A stretch of DNA of 64,000 nt from contig CM075729.1 in NCBI GenBank assembly GCA_037974335.1, forward strand, positions 105,984,515-106,048,514, given 5' to 3'. The notes under the pieces were generated by a model. The model had not been told where the DNA came from and did no database searches. It saw nothing but the letters and a program-made list of their open reading frames with translations. Each line of letters opens with the position of its first letter. Position 1 is the stretch's first letter. Position numbers and translations under genes: made by a program. Below are positions 1 to 11,027 of the stretch, in pieces. The DNA comes from Prionace glauca. Taxonomy: Eukaryota; Chordata; Chondrichthyes; Carcharhiniformes; Carcharhinidae.

Positions 1-1286
1 GCCTCAGCCTACTCATGGCCACTTTTCGATGGAAAGATACTTGCCAGTTACCCAGAAATAAGTTCATCTTTAAGAGCTAGGTGGTTTGGCTGACTTTCTC
101 CACACAATCCTCCAACCTTGGGATTGGATAGAAATCTGATTTTGTCACTGCATTGTCCTTCTGATATTCCACGCAGAATCATTGAGTACCATCAAGATTA
201 GGCACCAACACGACTGGCCAACTCCATTTACTTTGATTTGATTCTATTACATCACCTTGCAGCATCGCCTCTACTTCCTTTTGTACTGTTCTGCTTTGAG
301 AGGATTAAGCCTGTAAGGGTGTTGTTTTATGAGAGCAGCATTCCCTCCCTCCATGTACTATGGCATCTGCCCTCCCCACTTTATTCCAACATAGGTTCTT
401 ATCTCTCAGTTTAACGTGTCTTTCCATTCAGTTCTTTGTTCTTGGGACAGATAACATTCTACCTGATTCCAGTTTAAGGACTGCTGCATTGTTCAATACG
501 TTTTGAGGCTCATCAAAATCCATATCCTTGGGATTTGATTCCTCAGTCTGCTTTGATGTAACTAATAGCAGTTTCTCCAGCTCCCTTTCCCTCTCATAAT
601 ATTGTTTGAGCATGTTCACAAGACATATCCTGAAAATCTTTTATCTAGCATTTTCACTGGACAATTTATCTCATTTTTTTTTCAATTTTGAAGGGACCAC
701 TAAATCTCACTTTAAAAGTATCTCCTACAATTGGCAAGACCACAAAAATTATATCTCCAGGGGCAATTGTCCGAATGGTAGATTTCTTCTCAGCTTCTTT
801 GTTCATTAGGTGCTGTGTCACCTTCAAATGCTGTTTAGCTAATTCACCCACCCTATTTAATCTTTCAGAATTAAACACCACTGTCTGATCCTTTACCTGC
901 TCAGGTTTTTCTTTTACCATTTCATCATAGTGTCAGCTAACTGAACCTCACCTCCTTCATCTTTCCTTTGTGTTTTACCTTCCTGTTTTAACTCATGGCT
1001 GTGCGATCTTGTCACCATGTAGTCCGACATTTCCAGGGTATTTTCCTTTTATTTTCTCAGTTCCTAGATTTCCTTTTGGCTTTTCCACTACAATGCGCAT
1101 CACTCCCAATTGTGATCCACCAAAACCTTTTTTCAGAATAAACTGTATTCCTGAAGCAGCCAGGTTTACTGTCACTCCCACTGTTACTGGATTGGACTTT
1201 CTAGTCTGATCTTACACAGGGAACACTACTCTTCTTTCCATTTATTTCCCTTATTACTCCCTTATTTCCCTTATTACTCTTCTTTC

Positions 1287-1945
1287 CTTCATAGCGAATG
1301 GGATTGAATATAAAAGTAGGGAGGTCTTGCTGCAGCTATATAGGGCATTGGTGAGGCCGCAGCTGGAGTACTGTGTGCAGTTTTGGGCGCCGCACCTGCG
1401 CAAGGATGTTTTGGCCCTGGAGGGAGTGCAGAGGAGGTTTACTCGGCTGATACCGGAGTTGAGGGGATTGAGCTATGAGGAGAGGCTGAATAAACTAGGC
1501 TTGTACTCGTTAGAGTTTAGAAGAATGAGGGGAGATCTCATTGAGACGTATAAGATGATGAATGGGATGGATAGGATAGAGGTGGAGAGACTGTTCCCGC
1601 TCAAAAAAGACAGTAGGACTAGGGGGCACAGCCTCAAGATAAAGGGGGGGCGGTTTAGAACAGAGTTGAGGAGGAACTTCTTCACTCAAAGGGTGGTGAA
1701 TCTCTGGAATTCTCTGCCCGTTGAAGTGGTGGAGGCTGCCTCGCTAAATATTTTTAAGAAACGGGTTGATGGGTTTTTGATAAGAGAAGGGATTAAGGGT
1801 TATGGGGAGAGGGCGGGAAGGTGGAGCTGAGTCACGACAGATCAGCCATGATCTTATTGAATGGCGGGGCAGGCTCGAAGGGCCAGATGGCCTACTCCTG
1901 CTCCTATTTCTTATGTTCTTATGTTCTTATGTTCTTATTCTATAG
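1287..1945 (+). mobile_element. CR1-A LINE, 5' truncated, with 14-bp target duplication
   Basis: This carries the last ~170 codons of a CR1-type ORF2, beginning around the GIEYKSREVLLQLYRALVRP motif and ending at the normal C-terminus near 1830. The 3' UTR contains the GGGCC-type hairpin and an 8-bp (TTATGTTC)n tail. A 14-bp target duplication is visible: ATTACTCTTCTTTC at 1273-1286 and ATTACCCTTCTTTC at 1946-1959, one mismatch. The insertion is fairly young, lying inside the much older Gypsy fossil. The reading frame is still open. Confidence 0.85.
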
Positions 1946-2289
1946 ATTACCCTTCTTTCAGACAGCATTTCAGGAGTGCAAATATTTTCATCTCTTACCA
2001 TTGGAGACATGTTAGCTCCAATATCTCTCAATAATTTAACTTAGTTACCTACTTCCCCTGTTCTTTCTGAATAAACCTCACCCACTCAGGTGGAACCTTT
2101 GAAAAGACCGGGTTCTGCTTTATCATCCAGCCCGTGCCTAGGCTGTGCACTCTCCTTTATCTCCCTGATTTCTTTCGAGATTATTTTCACTACCTTAACT
2201 AGTCCCACTACTTGAACCTCTTCTACCTCTTGCTTTTTCTCATGGCCTTTCTTAAGCCATCAGCACTGTGCCTTTGTGTGTCCCATCTT

Positions 2290-3300
2290 ACAGTCATAGA
2301 GGTTTACACCATGGAAACAGGCCCTTCAGCTCAACTTGTCCATGCCGCCCTTTTCTTTTTAAAACTCCTAAGCTAATCCCAATTGCCTGCATTTGGCCCA
2401 TATCCAGTCTATACCTGTTGTAGCCCATGTAACTATCTAAATGCTTTTTAAAAGATAAAATTGTACCTGCCTCTACTACTACCTCTGGCAGCTTGTTCCA
2501 GACACTCACCACCCTCTGTGTGAAAAAATTGCCCTTCTGGACACTTTTGTATCTCTCCCCTCTCACCTTAAACCTATCCCCTCTAGTTTCAGACTCCCCT
2601 ACCTTTGGGAAAAGATATTGACTATCTACCTTGTCTATGCCCCTCATTATTTTATAGACCTCTATAAGGTCACCCCTCAGCCTCCAACACTCCAGAAAAA
2701 AAAGTTCCAGTCCATTCAGCCTCTCCTTTTAACTCAATCCATCAAGCCCCGGTAGCATCCTAGTAAATGTTTTCTGCACTCTTTCTATTTTAATAATATC
2801 CTTTCTATAATAGGGTGACCAGAATTGCACACAGTATTCCAAGTGTGGCTTTACCAATGTCTTGTACAACTTCAACATGACATTCCAACTCCTGTATTCA
2901 ATGTTCTGATTGATGAAATCAAGCATGCTGAATGCCTTCTTCACCGCTCTGTCCACCTGTGACTCCACTTTCAAGGAGCTATGAACCTATACCCCTCGAT
3001 CTCTTTGTTCTGTAACTCTCCCCAACATCCTACCACTAACTGAGTAAGTCCTGCCCTGGTTCAATCTACCAAAATGCATCACGTTGCATTTGTCTAAATT
3101 AAACTCCATCTGCCATTCATCAACCCACTGACCCAATTGATCAAGATCCCATTGCAATTGGAGATAACCTTCTTCACTGTCCACAGTACCACCAATCTTG
3201 GTGTCATCTGCAAACTTACTAACCATGCCCCCTAGATTCTTATCCAAATCATTAATATAAATGACAATAACAGTGGGCCCAGCACTGATCTTATGGCAGA
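2290..3300 (-). mobile_element. CR1-D LINE, 5' truncated
   Basis: Minus-strand ORF2 pieces give SKFADDTKIGG (the reverse transcriptase active site), a LEYCVQFWSPYYRKDI segment and a C-terminal FFTQRVVSVWNKLPE segment. The tail ends at the low-coordinate side in a GACTCTAT-type repeat. There are several frame breaks, so it is an older copy. It lies inside the Gmr1-like fossil. Confidence 0.8.
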
Positions 3301-4509
3301 TAAAACAACTGAGGTCTTTTACCTCTTTTCCACCTTTTGGGGTGTTTTTTTTCCACAGGTGGTAAACTGGTCCTAGTGTTATCTACTTTTGGGTGTTCAT
3401 GAAAGGATCTCCCCCTCCCCTAATTTCTGTCCTTCATAGAATAAGATTGCTGTCGGAAGCCAAATTTTATTGTATGCCCTAATGCGTTTTCATCCGCTGT
3501 CTTTGCAGTTCTTCTTGCTAACTGTTCCTCAACATGAGTTCTTATCCCGTCTGGAAGCGAGTTTTTGAACACCTCCAGTAGAATTATATTTCTGAGGACC
3601 TCATACGTCTTTTCCATCTTTAATACTCTCATCCATCTATCCAAATTGCTCTGTTTCACTCTCTCAATTTCAGTATAGGCCTGACCCGATTGCTTTCGTA
3701 CATTTCTGAACTGTTGTCTATATGCTTCTGGTACCAATTTATAGGCACTCAAAATAGCCTTCTTTACTTCTTCATAGTTTCCTGACACAACCTCTGACAA
3801 CAGCAAACACCTCAATCCCCCTGCCTACCAACTTGGTCTGAATTAACTGTACCTACACATCCTCTGGCCACTTCATCTGTGTAGCCAATTTCTTAAAGGG
3901 GATGGAAGAGGTTTCTGTGCACTTCTCAGCAAATTTTAGGTAACGTCTGTACATAATTCTATATCTCCTTAGCAGGCGGTTGGCTGTGCTGAATCTGTTC
4001 ATTGTCACTTCTATCTGGTACTCTTTCACCTGCCATTTGAAGTCTTTTTTCTTCCATTTTCAACTTTTTCCTTTCTAACTGAAACAACCTCTTTCTTCTG
4101 CTTGGGCCTTCATCTCGTTTTCTTCTCTCTCTAACTGGAAGCTGGAGCTTTTTAATTCCATTTTCTAACGCCAATTTTCTCAGTTGCAATCTCATTTCTT
4201 CTAAATCCACTACAGTTGAATGTTTCACTGCTATTCCTAAATGCCTGACTAACTCCTTTACAAGTTCAGTTTTTTTACCATCCCTTGTGAAATCCAATTC
4301 TAATCTGCTAATTTCACAAGTGTCACCTTTCTCTGTTTTTCTAAAGTTTCTTGGCAAATTTGGGATGCTTCTTTGACCCTCAAAACCCCTTTAGCAATTT
4401 CCAGAGCCATTTCCCACTTTTTGATTTAACCGAGAATAAATAGATTTTCCCACTTCTCACTGAAAATTTGTTTAAATATCTGGGACTGTTCAGGTCTTGG
4501 TCAAGCCTC

Positions 4510-5822
4510 CAATTTTGTTACGATACTGAGGTGATTTTTCCCTCTGCGATTTTGGAACCACGCAAAGGGGTATACTTTGCCTAAATCTTATGTGGTGAGA
4601 TAGTAGGAAGCTACTGGTTTGAGTAAATTAAAGCAGGATCTGACACTCTCTATCATGAACAATTAACAGGTCTTTATTTTAAAACTGATGACAAACTTAT
4701 TAAAACATTTAACAAACTGAATAAATCCCCCAACAAAATGTTGTTCGACTATTACAAGGCTCATTCAGGAATAATGAAATAAATCATTGGAGAATATAGT
4801 CACTCTCAAGTAATATATTACCTGGCGTCTGGTGGAAGAATAAACTTTCTTCTGATGCTTCCGTCTGGGACACCTTCAGAGTTAGTACCCCTTTCTCTTT
4901 AGATGGTGATTTTCTGAAGACATATATATTAAACTGAAGAATTCTATATGAGAGTTTGCCTCTCCCTCCTTCCAACTAAAGAGGTAACAAGCTTACTCTA
5001 ACAGTTATATCCCTTTGTCTAGATTTAAATACCTGGAATTGCCTCACAGTATTCCAGAAATCCTGAATACTGTGTACAGTTCTGATCTTACCATAGAAAC
5101 AATATTAAACTAGAAAGAGTGCAGAAAAGATGTACTAGGATGCTACTGGGACTTGATGCTTTAAGTTACAAGGAGATGCTGGATAGACTGGGACTTTTTT
5201 CCCTGAGCACAGGAGACTGAGGGTGATCTTATAGAGGTCTACAAAATAATGAGAGGCATAGATCAGCTAAATAGTCAATATCTTTTCCCAAGGCTAGGGG
5301 AGTCTAAAACTAGACGGCATAGATTTAAGGTGAGAAGGAAGAGATACAAAAGGTTCCAGAAGGTCAATTTTTTCAGAGGGTGGTGATGTCTGGAACAAGC
5401 TGTCAGGTATTCATAGAGGCGGGTACAATTTTGTCTTTTGAAAATCATTTCGACAGCTACATGGATTAGATAGGGATAGAGGGATATGGGCCAAATAATA
5501 GGTAGCTGGGTCTCACTTAGTGGTTTAAAAAAAAGGGCAGCATGGACAAGTTGGGCTGAAGGGCCTGTTTTTATGCTGTAAACCTCTATGACTCTAATCT
5601 GAGTGGCTTTTGGCTATCAACAAGCCTCATATTTGAATTCCACTGAGCTTGCTTTGATTTGCTTACAAATGTTATAAATCTGCGACCACAGTTTAAAATC
5701 CAAAGAAAGACACTTGCTTTTTAAAAAGACAATGCTGTATGATTTCTTATTTCTGGCATTTCTTTTCAATATTTACATTTGTCAAGCGCCACATTTTTAA
5801 CCTTATATATTCAAGTTCACAA
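4510..5822 (-). repeat. Putative LTR of the Gmr1-like fossil, split by a LINE
   Basis: Upstream of the gag remnant on the minus strand, a non-coding AT-rich stretch ends with a CA-type terminus near 4518, followed by a possible primer-binding region. It continues to about 5065, is cut by a CR1-D LINE, and may resume at 5600-5822. Position and terminus suggest an LTR, but no second LTR is in the window to confirm the boundaries. Confidence 0.35.
5068..5598 (+). mobile_element. CR1-D LINE 3' end
   Basis: The last part of ORF2, starting at the EYCVQF region, is degenerate, with frameshifts and stops. The typical 3' tail follows, with the GGGC(C/T)GAAGGGCC hairpin and a GACTCTAA end near 5598. 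It matches the copies at 2290-3300 and 17728-18812. Confidence 0.75.
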
Positions 5823-5827
5823 CCCCC

Positions 5828-7540
5828 CCACGTTGTCATCTATGTTGCTAATATAAATGATGAATAATAGAAGACCCAGCACAGATCCCTGCGAAATTCC
5901 ACTGGACACTGGTCTCCAGTCACTAAAGCAGCCCTTTGTCATCACCCTCTATCTCAACTGAGCAAATTTTGAATCCACCTTATCAAATTATCCTATATCC
6001 CATGTATGTTTGCCTTCTTTATAAGTCCCCTATGTAGGACCTTGTCAAAGGTTTTGCTGAAATCCATATAAACTACAGCAAGTGCACTACCTTCACCTAC
6101 ACGCCTAGTCACCTTGTCAAAAAATTCAATCAAATTTGTTTGGCATGGCCTCCCTCTGATGAAGCCAGCTCCGATCAAGCTATCCTCTCCATTTCCCCCC
6201 ACTGCTCTTCTGTAGATTTTCCCATTAGTAGCTGTTCTCAGTCTACCTCAGCCAGATCCTGTCTTGTTTTACAAAAATTCGCTTCCCCCCAAACCAAAAC
6301 TTTGTTTTGGCAATCTGTCTATTTCTTTGTCCATAACAGCTTAACTGGTACCATAAGATAAAAGCAAAATATTGCAGGTGCTAAAACAAAAAATCCTGGA
6401 AAATCTCAGCACGTCTGACAGTAGATCTGTGGAGAGAGAATACAGCCAATATTTCAAGTCTGGACGACCGTTCGTCAGAGCTCGAACCATTTCAGCCAGA
6501 TGGAGGAGAGTGGTGGTGGATGGGGACTGTTCAGACCTCTTTTCGAGGAAAAAGCAAAGAACTTTGAGGCTATCCTGATTGGGAATGGAGGTGTAGAGGG
6601 AACTCAGCTCTGACGAAGAGTCATCCAGACTTGTAACATTGACTCTATTCTCTCTCCACAGATGCTGTCTGACCTGCTGAGATTTTCCAGCATTTTCTGT
6701 TTTTATGTTGAATGGTACGATGTTGTGGTCACAATCAGTGAAATGCTCCTCCACCATCACCTCAACCATCCATCCATCTTAATTCCCCAAAATCAGGTCC
6801 AGCACAGCTCCGTCCCTTACTGGACTTCTACATATTGACCTAAACAGTTCTCCTCTACACATTTCAAGAAATCTACTCCATTCAAGGCCTTAACACTATG
6901 TCTATCCCAATCAATGTGGAGAAAGTTGATATCACCTACTACAATTACCCTCTTTCTCTGCAGCCATGACACTGTCCCTGATTAACAGTGCCACTCCACC
7001 ACCTCTTCTGCCAGCCTCCCTGTCCTTCCTGAAACATCTGAAACCTGGCACCTGAAGTACCCAGTCCTGTCCCTGAGACATCCAAGTCTCCGTAATGGCC
7101 ACCACATCACAATCCCAAGCAGCTATCCACGCCCTAAGCTCATCTACCTTATTTACTATACTCCTTGCATTAAAATATATACACTTCAGCCCCTCAGTCT
7201 GGGCATTTCTCTTCTCCACCCCCTGTCTAACCTCCCTCCCATATTGCCTGCGGTCCTCCCCTACCTTTAAAGTATTAAAGTACATGCATTTCAAACCCTG
7301 CTCCGCCCCACCCCCACTACACCGTGCCTTGCATTCCCCATCTGTGCCCCCCTCACTTTCACCCCCTCTTCTCAAGATCCCACCCCCCCTCCAAATCAGT
7401 TTAAACCTCCCTGCATAGCCTTTGCAAATTTACCCCCCAGGATATTGATTCCCCTCTGGTTCAGGTGTAGACCATCATTCATATAGAGGTCCCACCTTCC
7501 CCAGAATGAGCCCCAATTGCTCAAGTAAGGTGAAGTGTGA
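5828..7540 (-). mobile_element. Old CR1-like LINE (family I) with ORF1 end, endonuclease and RT pieces
   Basis: On the minus strand, an ORF1 C-terminus near 7530-7405 carries a DGLHLN motif, the esterase Asp/His block of CR1 ORF1. An endonuclease N-terminus at 7375-6940 includes FNARSIVNKVDEL and AITETW. RT pieces at 6202-5993 include VYMDFSKTFDKV. The middle of ORF2 is deleted and frames are broken. A Penelope-like fragment with inverted arms is inserted at about 6356-6712. Confidence 0.7.
6356..6712. mobile_element. Penelope-like (type 2) fragment with inverted arms
   Basis: Two inverted copies of the same ~115-bp terminal segment, left arm about 6357-6485 and right arm about 6600-6712, flank a short unique centre. 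Each arm holds the CTCTCTCCACAGAT and GCTGAGATTTTCCAG landmarks. Flanks read TGGTACCAT on the left and TGGTACGAT on the right, a possible degraded target duplication in the host LINE. The arms are diverged, so the insertion is old. Family assignment comes from the layout and a hammerhead-like core. Confidence 0.5.
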
Positions 7541-7659
7541 GGCTGCTGTCTGCGCTGCCATCCTCCTCGTGTGACTGGCTGTGAGTGCAGCTTGAATCCA
7601 GCTCCTCCAGGTTAGCAGCACATTGCTGCGGCTACTTCAGGTGAGTCACACACCACAGC

Positions 7660-8408
7660 ACACAACAAACTACCCAGCTTTCAGGAGGACACCACACCAT
7701 ACAACCCCGCCACAGCAACCTCTGCAAGATGTGTCAGATCACTGACACAGATGCCATCATCTCATGTGAACATCCACCGGATACATGGTACATATTCTTA
7801 TGACTCAGCCAATATTGTCTACCTGATACAGGAAGGGATGTCCTGTAGCATGGTACCCTCATGAGACCATGCAGACCCTATGTCAATGAATGAATCGACA
7901 ATCACCAGACAGAAGTGTTCTCTTCCTGTTGGGGAACACCTCAGCAGTCAAGGGCATTCAGCCTCTGATCTTCAGGTGAGCTTTCTCCAAGGCAGCCTTC
8001 AAGACACACAATAACGCAGAATCACCAAGCAAAAACTGATAGCCAGATTCTGCACACAAGGGTGGCCTTAACTGGGATTTTGGATTCATGTCACACTATG
8101 TGTAACTCCCACGACTTGCATGGACTCGCAAAATCTCACCTACTGTCCTGGCTACGGAAAATTCATACCTCTTTAATCTGTGCTTAACCTTCTCTCCACT
8201 GGCATTGTACATACCTGGAAAGACTTGATTACCTGTTAAGACTCGCATTCCATCTTGTAATTGAGTTTGTGTCTATGTATGCCCTGTTTGTGAAACAAAT
8301 CCTGCACTCACCTGATGAAGGAGTGATGCTCTGAAAGCTCGTGCTACCAAGTAAACCTGTTGGACTTTAACCTGGTGTTGAGAGACTTCTTACTGCTATC
8401 TAACCTGG
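7660..8408 (+). mobile_element. Penelope-like element 3' part with GIY-YIG endonuclease remnant
   Basis: Plus-strand translation, with frameshifts and stops, shows a GIY-YIG endonuclease of Penelope-like elements. The pieces are a cysteine cluster LCKMCQI, a region equivalent to ANIVYLI, and then TITRQKCSLPVGEHLSSQGH. After the ORF end near 8060 a 3' region runs to a hammerhead-like motif at 8312-8336 and the terminal sequence ending near 8408. The same 3' region, reused as inverted arms, forms the palindrome at 31713-32445. This copy is old and broken. Confidence 0.7.
8312..8336 (+). ncRNA. Hammerhead-like core motif at a Penelope terminus
   Basis: CTGATGA at 8312-8318, a degraded stem-loop, then GAAA at 8333-8336 follow the hammerhead order CUGANGA, stem II, GAAA. 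An extra A separates CTGATGA from stem II and the cleavage-site helices are not clear, so activity is doubtful. Hammerhead motifs are known at the ends of Penelope-like elements. Confidence 0.4.
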
Positions 8409-8429
8409 GACACACCCGGTCTATCAGTA

Positions 8430-9210
8430 ACTTGGGACAGTAACCTGAGCAAATATCACCCATTTCAAACTCTCCCCAAAAGATTCAAATTCACCCCAGA
8501 GACAGAGAGTGAGAATGGAAGAGGGAATTCTATACTTACCGGGAGAGACCCAGGAAAAACACAGGGAGATGGAGAAAAGGATCAGCAACATTCTGGGAAT
8601 CCACTGTCCTGATTCCAATCAGTGACTGGGAATTAAACACTCTGAGGATAAAACAACTTTATAAACTGGGGGAAAACACGAAAAAAAACCCAAAACTTTA
8701 TCCAGACTCCATTTTTCTGTCGATGTCGAGCTTTGCTCATTTCCTTATTGCAAAACCAGGGCATGACTGACTGGTTAATTTGTTGAGACCAACCAATGAA
8801 AGAGATAAGCAGCCAGCCTGTCACTAGTTACCAGGAGGATCAAACTTAGACTGGTTCAGATTCAGGCTGAAAAAATTTAATCTTTATCCAGCACTTTTCC
8901 TCCCCAAGGACAGCTTTATAAAACAAAGATTGACCCAGAGACACACACAGCTCAGTGCACAAAAACTGTCTCCAAATTCCAGGGTTAAAGGAGTGTTTTA
9001 AAGAGAGGCTGCACAGAGGTGTAGGGAGGGGATTACAGAGTGAAGGACTGAGGTTACTGAAGGCACAGTCCCCAGTGTGGGGGAGATTCTAATCCCTGAT
9101 ACTGGAGATGTCAGAATGAGAGGAACACAGAGATCTCACAGAGTTTGTGAAACTGGGGGAGATTACAGAAATAGGAAGGGGTGAGGACATGGAGAGATTT
9201 CATTTTTAAA
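8430..9210 (-). repeat. Duplicated class I 5' block, copy 1
   Basis: About 775 bp covering the start of intron 1, the leader exon and upstream flank are closely similar to 50960-51747. A shorter part is shared with 63495-63715. A TTTATAAA TATA-like box lies at 8658-8665, 67 bp upstream of the ATG, exactly as in copy 2. The stretch shows no other gene. Confidence 0.8.
8540..8591 (-). CDS. MHC class I leader exon, copy 1
   Basis: The ATG at 8591-8589 opens MLLILFSISLCFSWVSP, a short hydrophobic signal peptide, ending in a phase-1 donor (G|GTAAGT-type) at 8540/8539. A longer reading would need a TTG start directly after an in-frame TGA, so the ATG is preferred. An A at -3 is favourable. No alpha-1 exon lies at lower coordinates in the window. 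If intron 1 is as long as in the copy at 51 kb, the rest of this gene lies beyond the left edge. Confidence 0.7.
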
Positions 9211-9439
9211 ATTGAGATGTTGTTTGACTGGCAAATGTAAGTTCAGTGGGCACAGGGATGGAAGGTTACAGAGATCCCAGTGTGCAACTTCATTCAATTC
9301 ATTGTACCTTCTTTACACAAGGAACACTGGTGTGAAACACATCTTCCCATTACACCCAATGGAGCTAACACCATTACATCCCCTGTCAATGCCACTCCCT
9401 CCCCTCACTCTCCTCCTGTGAGTGTCACTCACTCCCCTT
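9211..9439. other. Unique spacer before the 54-bp minisatellite
   Basis: No gene or repeat recognised; it grades into the CT-rich minisatellite at about 9400. Confidence 0.4.
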
Positions 9440-10330
9440 CTGTCAGTCTCACTCCCTCCTCTCATTCCCCTCTCATTCCCTCCTTTCACTCTCCTCCTGT
9501 CAGTTTCACTTCCTCCTCAAACTCCCCTCCAGTGTCACTCACTCCCCTTCTGTCAGTCTCACTCCCTCCCCTCACTCTCCAGTCAGTGTCACTCACTCCC
9601 CTTCTGTCAGTCTCATTCCCTCCCCTCACTCTCCAGTCAGTGTCACTCACTCCCCTTCTGTCAGTCTCACTCCCTCCCCTCACTCTCCAGTCAGTGTCAC
9701 TCACTTCCCTTCTGTCAGTCTCATTCCCTCCCCTCACTCTCCAGTCAGTGTCACTCACTCCCCTTCTGTCAGTCTCACTCCCTCCCCTCACTCTCCAGTC
9801 AGTGTCACTCACTCCCCTTCTGTCAGTCTCACTCCCTCCCCTCACTCTCCAGTCAGTGTCACTCACTTCCCTTCTGTCAGTCTCACTCCCTCCCCTCACT
9901 CTCCAGTCAGTGTCACTCACTTCCCTTCTGTCAGTCTCACTCCCTCCCCTCACTCTCCAGTCAGTGTCACTCACTCCCCTTCTGTCAGTCTCATTCCCTC
10001 CCCTCACTCTCCAGTCAGTGTCACTCACTCCCCTTCTGTCAGTCTCATTCCCTCCCCTCACTCTCCAGTCAGTGTCACTCACTCCCCTTCTGTCAGTCTC
10101 ATTCCCTCCCCTCACTCTCCAGTCAGTGTCACTCACTTCCCTTCTGTCAGTCTCACTCCCTCCCCTCACTCTCCAGTCAGTGTCACTCACTTCCCTTCTG
10201 TCAGTCTCACTCCCTCCCTTCACTTTCCTCCTGTCAGGGTCACTCACTTCCCTTCTGTCAGTCTCACTCCCTCCCCTCACTTTCCTCCTGTCAGGGTCAC
10301 TGCCTCCCCTCACTCTCCTGTCAGTTCAGG
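9440..10330. repeat. 54-bp minisatellite, CT-rich
   Basis: The core array at about 9528-10205 has roughly 12-13 copies of a 54-bp unit containing CAGTCAGTGTCACTCACTCC and TTCTGTCAGTCTCACTCC. Degenerate edge units extend to 9440 and 10330. Because 54 is a multiple of three and the unit lacks stops in several frames, long open frames arise on both strands. These are artefacts of the repeat, not genes. Confidence 0.9.
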
Positions 10331-10451
10331 GCTGGTTTTAAATGAAACCCAGACACACAGTCTCAAACAACAGGGAGCCCAAAATGATGAGAGAGTCTCT
10401 CATGGCCAATCAGGGACAGAACTACTTTGAAGTCCCATTCTAACCTCCCCG

Positions 10452-10802
10452 TGGAACCATAGAACCCTAGAACCCTACAGTGCAGAAACAGGCCCTTCGG
10501 CCCATCGAGTCTGCACCGAACACAATCCCACCCAGACCCTATCCCCATATCCCTACACATTTACCTGCTAATCCCTCTAACCTACACATCCCAGGATACT
10601 AAGGGGCAATTTTAGCATAGCCAATGAACCTAACCTGCACATCTTTGGACTGTGGGAGGAAACCGGAGCACCCGGAGAAAACCCACGCAGACACGAGGAG
10701 AATGTGCAAACTCCACACAGGCAGTGACCCGAGCCGGGAATCGAACCCAGGACCCTGGAGCTGTGAAGCAGCAGTGCTAACCACTGTGCTACTGTGCCGC
10801 CC
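10452..10802 (-). mobile_element. HE1-type tRNA-derived SINE
   Basis: A full-length minus-strand copy of about 350 bp. The tRNA-like head with B box GGTTCGATTCCCGGCTCGG lies at the high-coordinate end. The body contains GGTGCTCCGGTTTCCTCCCA and the 3' end has the GGGCCGAAGGGCCTG hairpin followed by a GGGTTCTA repeat tail. It closely matches copies at 11142-11488 and 58903-59254. The HE1 name is from memory. Confidence 0.85.
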
Positions 10803-11018
10803 TTTCCCTCTCTCTCACCCCCCTCCATCACTCTGCCCTTCCTCACTCCCCTTCACCCCATTTTCCCCCACTTTACCCCTCATCACCCTTCGACCCATCA
10901 CATCTCCCTCACCCTATCTTCCCTCTCTTGCCCTCCATTCCCCTTCCTTACCCCATTCTTCCTCCCTCCACTCCCTCAATCCCAGCCCCTCTCCACACCT
11001 CCATCCCAGTACATAAAC
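10803..11018. repeat. CT-rich low-complexity tract
   Basis: Polypyrimidine-rich sequence (CCCTC/TTCCC runs) with no coding features. Confidence 0.7.
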
Positions 11019-11027
11019 ACTGATTAA

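Larger units (their letters stand above)
1..5074 (-). mobile_element. Ty3/Gypsy fossil, Gmr1-like (gag and pol remnants)
   Basis: Minus-strand remnants of one LTR retrotransposon, interrupted by two LINEs (1287-1945 and 2290-3300). Reading along the minus strand, a gag region at about 4360-3420 resembles the SCAN-like capsid of Gmr1-type elements. An integrase C-terminal region lies at about 920-430 and a reverse transcriptase N-terminal region at about 330-1. Integrase therefore precedes reverse transcriptase, the order known for Gmr1-like Gypsy elements and opposite to ordinary Ty3/Gypsy. The element is clearly broken in many places and old. It continues past the left edge of the window. 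Family assignment rests on remembered protein patterns. Confidence 0.7.

Noticed and set aside
8592-8618. Extended leader frame starting MESGQWIPR (also at 51119-51145)
   Set aside because: The first codon is TTG directly after an in-frame TGA; the real ATG is nine codons later.
9280-10345. Long overlapping open frames (over 300 codons) on both strands
   Set aside because: They arise from the 54-bp stop-free minisatellite; no start context, splice signals or family match.
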